5,745 bases of DNA from Calditrichota bacterium (GTDB lineage Bacteria > Zhuqueibacterota > Zhuqueibacteria > Oleimicrobiales > Geothermoviventaceae): the NCBI GenBank assembly GCA_013152765.1, contig JAADFT010000163.1:1-5745 (forward strand), in the 5' to 3' direction. The stretch's first letter is position 1. Each line of letters begins with the position of its first letter. Of this stretch, positions 5,693 to 5,745 are shown in pieces. The notes below the pieces were generated by a model. That model did not search any database and was not told the DNA's origin. It was given only the letters and a program-made list of their open reading frames with translations. The position numbers and the translations under genes were made by a program.

Positions 5693-5745
5693 CTAAAGCC
5701 CCAGCTCGTCGCTGATTCCCTGCATGGCCTTCAGCGCGATGTCGA
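5693..5745 (-). CDS. 3' end of an unidentified upstream gene
   Basis: The last 16 codons (DIALKAMQGISDELGL) end in TAG at 5695-5693, only 2 nt before the GTG of the next gene. The fragment looks like an ordinary soluble protein's C-terminal helix and fits the packed minus-strand block. It is too short to name; I do not recognise the family. Confidence 0.45.
   Translation of the reverse strand, partial: DIALKAMQGISDELGL

Overview
The window is bacterial chromosomal DNA, GC-rich (about 60% by eye). It carries one gene-dense block in which every supported gene lies on the minus strand, so transcription runs from the right end (5745) to the left end (1). The bacterial signs are an FtsY-type SRP receptor, an Fe-S type PurF, a bacterial-looking PgsA, and Shine-Dalgarno sequences (AAGGAGG, GGGAAGGG) before most genes. 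Several genes use GTG or TTG starts. No gene pins down a phylum. The mix of a UbiA-family prenyltransferase, a small ferredoxin and a geranylgeranyl reductase would suit an uncultured or anaerobic lineage, but that is inference.

In transcription order the layout is: the last 16 codons of an unidentified gene (5745-5693); a small exported or membrane protein resembling DUF2279/YfiM (5690-5163); purF, first committed enzyme of purine synthesis (5119-3698); a UbiA-superfamily membrane prenyltransferase (3647-2718); a 60-residue 2[4Fe-4S] ferredoxin (2651-2469); an FAD-dependent geranylgeranyl reductase family protein (2476-1292); pgsA, phosphatidylglycerophosphate synthase (1273-659); and the 5' two thirds of ftsY (638-1, cut by the window edge). 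The gaps are 2, 43, 50, 66, -8, 18 and 20 nt. No convincing promoter or terminator is visible, which fits a single operon. There is no gene-free stretch over 66 nt.

The most interesting part is the cassette UbiA prenyltransferase, ferredoxin, geranylgeranyl reductase, followed by a CDP-alcohol phosphatidyltransferase. One enzyme would attach a polyprenyl chain to an acceptor. The reductase would saturate its double bonds using electrons from the translationally coupled ferredoxin. PgsA next door installs a phospholipid headgroup. This resembles the logic of archaeal ether-lipid synthesis, but a modified quinone or a (bacterio)chlorophyll-type tail fits equally well from sequence alone. The final pair, PgsA then FtsY, joins synthesis of anionic phospholipid to a receptor known to need anionic phospholipid. 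Two small hairpins that hold the Shine-Dalgarno sequence in the loop, before purF and before the UbiA gene, are the only regulatory structures worth noting.
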